Below are positions 6,409 through 10,394 of a stretch of DNA of 10,394 nt, one piece after another. The DNA comes from Bacillota bacterium (GTDB lineage Bacteria > Bacillota > Limnochordia > Darwinibacteriales > Darwinibacteriaceae), in assembly GCA_012799115.1 (NCBI GenBank), contig JAAZLY010000051.1, positions 1 to 10,394 on the forward strand. The letters run 5' to 3'. The notes beneath the pieces are model-generated. The model had not been told where the DNA came from and searched no databases. It was given only the letters and a program-made list of their open reading frames with translations. The translations under genes were made by a program, and so were the position numbers. The stretch's first letter is position 1. Each line of letters starts with the position of its first letter.

Positions 6409-7680
6409 ATGGCTTTGATAAGTGAGTTCATCGACGATTACAGGAGTAAGATTAGTCACTATGAACACCTAGCCCAAACCTGCGCTTACCAATGTGAGAG
6501 TGCACTGAAACGACGAGGGCTCAGGGCCTTAGTCACCTCACGGGCCAAGAAGATAGATAGCCTCGCCGCAAAGGTTGAGAGCAGGGCCCAAGAAAAGGCG
6601 TATCAATCGATCAGAGAGATTTATGACGATATTGTGGACCTAGCTGGCGTACGCATCGCCCTTTATTTCCCAGGAGATCGAGATGAGATCGATCACTTTA
6701 TCCGTACCCATTTCGACGTAGACCATGTCAAGGATTTTCCCGAAGCCCTGCAGCATCCCGGTGCTTATCAGAAGAGATTTCTGGGATATGTGGGGCGTCA
6801 CTACCGTTTGAGACTTAAACCAGAAACCCTCGCCCCGACTGACCAACATCTAGCTAATTATGTGATCGAACTCCAAGTAGGTTCCGTGCTGATGCACGCC
6901 TGGGCTGAGGTCGAGCATGATTTGGTGTACAAGTCGACAGAGGGTTTTCTCTCTCAGGATGAGTATGCCATCCTAGATGAGTTAAACGGCTTGATGCATG
7001 CAGGAGAGATTGCACTAGAACGCCTGCAAACAGCTGCCAAACGCAGAATTAATACCGAACGACAACCTTTTTCCAATCATTATGAGCTCTCATCCTACCT
7101 ATACGATTATGTCCGCAAGTCGTCGCACCGTAATGATACGGAACCGTATATTGGACGTACTGATGTACTGTTTCATTTTCTGAAGGAAATCGGTTTGAAT
7201 TCGGTTCCGTCCCTTAAGCCCATTGTCCAGAAATGTGACCTATACTCGAAGGGACAGCCCCTAGCCCAACAGATTGTCGACCATATCCTACGGGAGAATC
7301 CTGATTTTTACGCAACGTATAACGATGCCCGGATCGCAATCGGCCGTTCGGATCCCTACGGTGCACCCGACGAGTATGTTTCCTATTTTTCTGATGAAGA
7401 GAACCTTGGTTCTTTCATGCGGCAATGGATTGCGACAGAACGAATGATTGGCGATACACTGAACCATGTTCTTAATGGAGACGCACCTCGTGATCACCAA
7501 CTGGATGAATCTGATATTGAGAAGTTGAAATCCATTCGCAAGCTGCGCAACGAAATACTCTATGGCGATCGCTTGCCTGATGAAGATGACATGGCCAATG
7601 CCCAAGCATTTTTGCAGAGGATCATGGACTTTTTGCGCCAGAGTAATTCTGGATCAAGAATGCAGGAACGAAAAGCTTAA
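6409..7680 (+). CDS. RelA/SpoT-type nucleotide pyrophosphokinase domain protein with long C-terminal extension
   Basis: The N-terminal half (about residues 40-180) matches the RelA/SpoT synthetase domain, which transfers pyrophosphate from ATP to the 3' position of GDP, GTP or, in toxic relatives, other acceptors including tRNA. Visible motifs are R45-x-K47-x3-S51-x3-K55 (ATP contacts), D77 in DLAGVRI (metal), G126-Y127 and H131, and E154-x-Q156 followed by HAWAEVEH (163-170). There is no HD hydrolase domain and no TGS or ACT domain, unlike long Rel. Departures from the norm include GYVGRH for NGYxSxH and QVGS for QxRT. Residues 215-423 are a mostly helical extension that I do not recognise, ending in a HEPN-like LRNEILYG (379-386). 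At 423 residues it is about twice the length of a small alarmone synthetase. ATG start with AGGAGA five bases upstream. (p)ppGpp synthesis is likely but not certain. Confidence 0.85.
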   Translation: MALISEFIDDYRSKISHYEHLAQTCAYQCESALKRRGLRALVTSRAKKIDSLAAKVESRAQEKAYQSIREIYDDIVDLAGVRIALYFPGDRDEIDHFIRTHFDVDHVKDFPEALQHPGAYQKRFLGYVGRHYRLRLKPETLAPTDQHLANYVIELQVGSVLMHAWAEVEHDLVYKSTEGFLSQDEYAILDELNGLMHAGEIALERLQTAAKRRINTERQPFSNHYELSSYLYDYVRKSSHRNDTEPYIGRTDVLFHFLKEIGLNSVPSLKPIVQKCDLYSKGQPLAQQIVDHILRENPDFYATYNDARIAIGRSDPYGAPDEYVSYFSDEENLGSFMRQWIATERMIGDTLNHVLNGDAPRDHQLDESDIEKLKSIRKLRNEILYGDRLPDEDDMANAQAFLQRIMDFLRQSNSGSRMQERKA

Positions 7681-7684
7681 TTAT

Positions 7685-7712
7685 TTCACAAAGTCTGTAG
7701 GAAACAGATAAC
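7685..7712 (+). promoter_or_regulatory. Candidate promoter of the malic enzyme-lyase pair
   Basis: TTCACA (7685-7690, five of six to TTGACA) is followed after 16 bases by GATAAC (7707-7712, four of six to TATAAT). This lies in the 90-base gap between the RelA/SpoT-family gene and the malic enzyme gene. A second -10-like TAGAAT at 7725-7730 lacks a good -35. A small hairpin TCTGT/ACAGA (7694-7708) lies inside the spacer and has no U-tract. Confidence 0.3.
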
Positions 7713-7770
7713 AAGTGTGGAAGGTAGAATAGTAGAACTAATAATTGGTACTGTCCAAGGAGGAATGTAG

Positions 7771-8937
7771 ATGAACATTTATGAAAGAGCTCTAGCAAAG
7801 CACGAACAATGGCGCGGTAAGCTTGAGATCACCAGCAAAGCAAAGGTGTCCAATGCGGAGGAGCTCTCCCTCGCCTACTCACCAGGTGTAGCTGAACCCT
7901 GCAACCAGATTGCCAAGGATCCAAATACAGTCTGGGATTACACCTGGAAGGGTAATACGATTGCCGTGGTATCCGATGGTTCTGCCGTCCTCGGCTTGGG
8001 TAACATTGGACCTGCCGCAGCCCTGCCTGTGATGGAGGGTAAGGCCGTATTGTTCAAGGAGTTTGGCAATGTAAACGCCATTCCCCTCTGCCTGGCTACC
8101 CAGGATGTAGATGAGATTGTACGGATTGTCAAAGCCTTAGAACCTACGATTGCCGGAGTCAACCTAGAAGATATCGCATCACCCCGCTGTTTTGAGATTG
8201 AAGAGCGTTTGGTCAAGGAAACAGACATGTTCATTTTCCACGATGACCAGCACGGAACCGCCGTGGTAACCCTAGCCGGTCTAATCAATGCCCTACGAGT
8301 TGTGGGCAAGGACAAGACGGCCCGCATCATCGTCAGCGGAATTGGTGCTGCAGGTGGAGCAATTGTGCGTCTTCTCCTACAGGATGGCTATACGAACGTT
8401 GTCGGTTGCGGACGCCAAGGTCCACTCATTCCTGGTGATCCAACCAATAACGCTATCAAAGAGGAAGTCGCCCAGCTAACAAATCCAGAGGGCAAGAAGA
8501 TGTCTCTCCAAGAGGCCATGGAAGGAGCCGATGTCTTTATTGGTGTTTCGGCAGCCAACACTGTGACCCCCGAGATGGTCAGCGGCATGGCCGATCAGCC
8601 CATTATTATGGCCCTGGCGAATCCTGAACCTGAAATCGCTGTTGACCTCGCCCATGAAGCTGGAGCAGCAATTGTAGCTACAGGTCGTTCTGACTATCCC
8701 AACCAGATTAATAATGTACTGGGCTTTCCAGGAATCTTTAGAGGCGCCTTAGACGTACGGGCTAAGGACATTAATGACGCCATGAAGATTGCCGCAGCCT
8801 ACGCCATTGCTGACTTGGTTGAAAACCCAACAACAGACTGCATTATTCCCTCACCCTTTGATGAGCGGGTTGCTCCAGCAGTAGCCAAAGCTGTAGCTGA
8901 GAGTGCCAGGAAAACCGGCGTAGCAAGGAAGGTGTAA
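7771..8937 (+). CDS. Malic enzyme, short bacterial type (NAD(P)-dependent, malate to pyruvate)
   Basis: This 388-residue cytoplasmic enzyme oxidatively decarboxylates malate to pyruvate and CO2 with reduction of NAD(P). It is the short bacterial form, without the phosphotransacetylase-like C-terminal domain of MaeB. Catalytic and substrate residues are visible: Y36 in AYSPGVA, K91 in EGKAVLFKEFG, E133-D134 in NLEDI and FHDDQHGT (156-163) with metal-binding aspartates. The dinucleotide-binding fold begins with SGIGAAG (189-195). The residue after the second strand, usually Asp in an NAD-binding DxKG-like loop, is Gly here (CGRQG, 213-217), which may allow or favour NADP. The ATG has a very strong ribosome binding site, AAGGAGGA (7757-7764), six bases upstream, pointing to high expression. 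The lyase gene follows after four bases. Confidence 0.95.
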   Translation: MNIYERALAKHEQWRGKLEITSKAKVSNAEELSLAYSPGVAEPCNQIAKDPNTVWDYTWKGNTIAVVSDGSAVLGLGNIGPAAALPVMEGKAVLFKEFGNVNAIPLCLATQDVDEIVRIVKALEPTIAGVNLEDIASPRCFEIEERLVKETDMFIFHDDQHGTAVVTLAGLINALRVVGKDKTARIIVSGIGAAGGAIVRLLLQDGYTNVVGCGRQGPLIPGDPTNNAIKEEVAQLTNPEGKKMSLQEAMEGADVFIGVSAANTVTPEMVSGMADQPIIMALANPEPEIAVDLAHEAGAAIVATGRSDYPNQINNVLGFPGIFRGALDVRAKDINDAMKIAAAYAIADLVENPTTDCIIPSPFDERVAPAVAKAVAESARKTGVARKV

Positions 8938-8941
8938 GCCT

Positions 8942-10120
8942 ATGGGTTGTCAATTCGACCAGAGAATTGATCGCCGCAATACCCAATGCGTGAAGTGGGA
9001 TGCTACTGCGGAGGTTTTTGGGAGGGAAGACTTGCTCCCATTGTGGGTGGCTGACATGGATTTTACGGCACCCGAGCCAGTCATAGAGGCTATCAAAGCT
9101 AGGGCAGACCACGGGGTCTTCGGTTATGAGATTAAGCCGCAAAGCCTTAATGAAGCAGTCTTGAACTGGCTGCAAACCCGCCATAACTGGGCGATCGATC
9201 CGAGTTGGTTGAGTTATAGCCCTGGAGTGGTCGGAGGCTTGGCCACAGCAATTCTAGCCCTCACTGAACCAGGCGATCGAATTGCGATTCAGCCCCCTGT
9301 CTATCCACCGTTTTTCTCTCTAGGAGATCAAAACGATCGTATCGTGGTGGAAAACAGACTGATCGAATCAGACGGCCGCTATACAATGAACCTTGTAGAG
9401 CTTGAGGACATCTTTCGCTCTGGAGTAAAGGTCTTGATACTCTGTAGCCCCCATAATCCAGTGGGTAGAGTATGGAGTAGAGAGGAACTACTTGCCCTAG
9501 GGGCTCTAGTTGTGAAATACGATGTTACCGTACTCTCTGATGAAATTTGGGCAGATTTGGTGTTCTCGAACCATCAGCACATTCCCCTAGCGAGCCTCTC
9601 GCTAGAAATTGCTGAGCGGGTCATCACCTTTATGGCTCCGAGCAAGACCTTTAATCTCGCTGGCTTCTACTTATCGAATGTGATTATACCCAACGAGACG
9701 CTCAGGGAAAAGTTCGCTAACCAAGTGCAGCGCCTCGGAAATGCGCATTCCAACGTATTCGCGCCGGTTGCGGCAGAAGCAGCATATCGCCACGGTGGAG
9801 TTTGGCTCGATGAACTCCTCGCCTATTTAGAAGAAAACGTAGCCTATGTCCAAGGCGAACTCGCCAAGATAGCGCCTAAGATCAGAGTGGTCAGGCCAGA
9901 AGGAACCTTTGTACTTTGGCTGGACTGCACAGACCTTGGTCTTCCCCCCGAAGAGCTCAACCAGTTTTTCGTACAACAAGCCGGGCTGGGTTTGAATGAT
10001 GGAGCATCCTTTGGCACAAGTGGTGCAGGTTACCAGCGGATGAATATTGGCTGCCCTAGAAGTCTTTTGGAAGAGGCCATGAAGCGACTTGCACAGGCTC
10101 TAGAAGAGTACAAGAAGTGA
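8942..10120 (+). CDS. patB: PatB/MalY-family PLP enzyme (cystathionine beta-lyase / aminotransferase fold type I)
   Basis: The 392-residue protein follows the MalY/PatB pattern of fold-type I pyridoxal-phosphate enzymes. Members cleave the C-S bond of cystathionine or cysteine conjugates to a thiol, pyruvate and ammonia, and some also transaminate. Typical segments are LPLWVADMDF (32-41), the QPPVYPPF loop with Y121, SPHNPVGRVW with N172, SDEIWADL with D200 (pyridine nitrogen), and SKTFNLAG with the PLP-binding K235. R366 in YQRMNIGCPR should hold the substrate carboxylate. The ATG is four bases after the malic enzyme stop. AAGGAAGGTG (8925-8934) lies inside the end of that gene, so translation is probably coupled. 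A hairpin terminator follows 10 bases after the stop. The exact substrate is unknown, and the symbol reflects family rather than proven function. Confidence 0.9.
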   Translation: MGCQFDQRIDRRNTQCVKWDATAEVFGREDLLPLWVADMDFTAPEPVIEAIKARADHGVFGYEIKPQSLNEAVLNWLQTRHNWAIDPSWLSYSPGVVGGLATAILALTEPGDRIAIQPPVYPPFFSLGDQNDRIVVENRLIESDGRYTMNLVELEDIFRSGVKVLILCSPHNPVGRVWSREELLALGALVVKYDVTVLSDEIWADLVFSNHQHIPLASLSLEIAERVITFMAPSKTFNLAGFYLSNVIIPNETLREKFANQVQRLGNAHSNVFAPVAAEAAYRHGGVWLDELLAYLEENVAYVQGELAKIAPKIRVVRPEGTFVLWLDCTDLGLPPEELNQFFVQQAGLGLNDGASFGTSGAGYQRMNIGCPRSLLEEAMKRLAQALEEYKK

Positions 10121-10129
10121 GATGTAGAA

Positions 10130-10157
10130 AATCGCCCGGCGTAACAACCGGGCGATT
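10130..10157. terminator. Bidirectional intrinsic terminator after the lyase gene
   Basis: A perfect 10-bp GC-rich stem pairs AATCGCCCGG (10130-10139) with CCGGGCGATT (10148-10157) around an 8-base loop. CCTTTTC follows on the plus strand, and on the minus strand the stem runs into TTTTC. It lies between the convergent stop codons at 10120 and 10172 and probably serves both transcripts. Confidence 0.88.
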
Positions 10158-10171
10158 CCTTTTCATGTAAT

Positions 10172-10394
10172 CTAGACTACACCACTTTCCAAAATGCTGA
10201 ACGACGCTGTCTGGCCATCGATCTCCGCCAGGGCTCCCATGGGTAAGGTAGTCATGGGGGCGGTGTGCCCAAAACTTACATTGTATAGAACGGGTAGATC
10301 CTCTCGATCCACCTCTGCGAGAATTCTCCGTATCGACGTCTGATACTCGTGATAATACTGATTATCATAGGGTTTCCCCACAATCAATCCCTGC
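10172..10394 (-). CDS. S66-family LD-carboxypeptidase (MccF-like), C-terminal part (5' end outside window)
   Basis: Only the last 73 residues are visible and the frame runs off the right edge. The TTG at 10387 is an internal leucine codon in QGLIVGKPYDN, not a start. The segment LPVLYNVSFGHTAP, then LPMGALAEID, is characteristic of the end of the S66 peptidases. The His of FGHTAP (codon 10267-10265) is the expected catalytic histidine of the Ser-Glu-His triad. Family members cut L,D-peptide bonds in murein tetrapeptides during cell-wall recycling (LdcA). MccF-type members instead cleave the acyl-phosphoramide or peptide-nucleotide bond of microcin C-like compounds and give self-immunity. The visible part cannot separate these. 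It is convergent with the lyase gene across a shared terminator. Confidence 0.88.
   Translation of the reverse strand, partial: QGLIVGKPYDNQYYHEYQTSIRRILAEVDREDLPVLYNVSFGHTAPMTTLPMGALAEIDGQTASFSILESGVV

Noticed and set aside
6409..7680. A toxin-antitoxin locus built on the RelA/SpoT-type synthetase.
   Set aside because: No small gene lies beside it in either direction. The flanking genes are a large hydrolase and a metabolic enzyme, so toxicity is left as an open question only.
7694..7708. Hairpin TCTGT/ACAGA after the RelA/SpoT-family gene as a terminator.
   Set aside because: The stem is only five base pairs and no U-tract follows.
7938..8330. A 130-codon minus-strand open frame inside the malic enzyme gene.
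   Set aside because: It lies wholly antisense to a highly conserved gene and encodes no recognisable domain.

Overview
This window looks like ordinary chromosome from a Gram-positive, Firmicutes-type bacterium. Most genes have purine-rich Shine-Dalgarno sequences close to AAGGAGG, TTG is used as a start codon, genes are packed tightly, and hairpin terminators separate convergent genes. Base composition is near the middle of the range. The family mix (TypA, a short malic enzyme, PatB-type lyase, S66 peptidase, a predicted secreted serine hydrolase) fits that group. The assignment is inference, since no rRNA or other strong marker is present. I saw no tRNA, CRISPR array, transposon or phage gene.

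Layout. At 1-1296 (+) is the 3' end of a phosphoglucomutase/phosphomannomutase gene, followed with no gap by a sugar-phosphate nucleotidyltransferase. A bidirectional hairpin terminator (about 1308-1338) separates these from a leftward pair. In transcription order that pair is typA (3706-1880), a ribosome-associated GTPase, then a Nudix hydrolase of the ADP-ribose pyrophosphatase type (1862-1347). A divergent promoter region (3707-3860) starts typA leftward and a rightward series of genes. That series is a small five-helix membrane protein (3861-4328), a secreted and membrane-anchored beta-lactamase-fold serine hydrolase (4399-6363), a RelA/SpoT-type nucleotide synthetase with a long C-terminal extension (6409-7680), a malic enzyme (7771-8937) and a PatB/MalY-type C-S lyase or aminotransferase (8942-10120). 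A second bidirectional hairpin (10130-10157) separates this from the 3' end of a leftward S66 LD-carboxypeptidase gene.

How the genes may work together. The first two genes are a plausible sugar-1-phosphate to NDP-sugar route for envelope polysaccharide. The malic enzyme and the lyase are spaced for translational coupling and both can yield pyruvate. The most unusual gene is the RelA/SpoT homologue. It has no hydrolase domain, its nucleotide-binding motifs depart from the canonical pattern, and its roughly 200-residue C-terminal half ends in a segment resembling a HEPN-type helix that has lost its histidine. It follows an envelope hydrolase and a membrane protein in the same direction. No intergenic stretch exceeds 300 bases.
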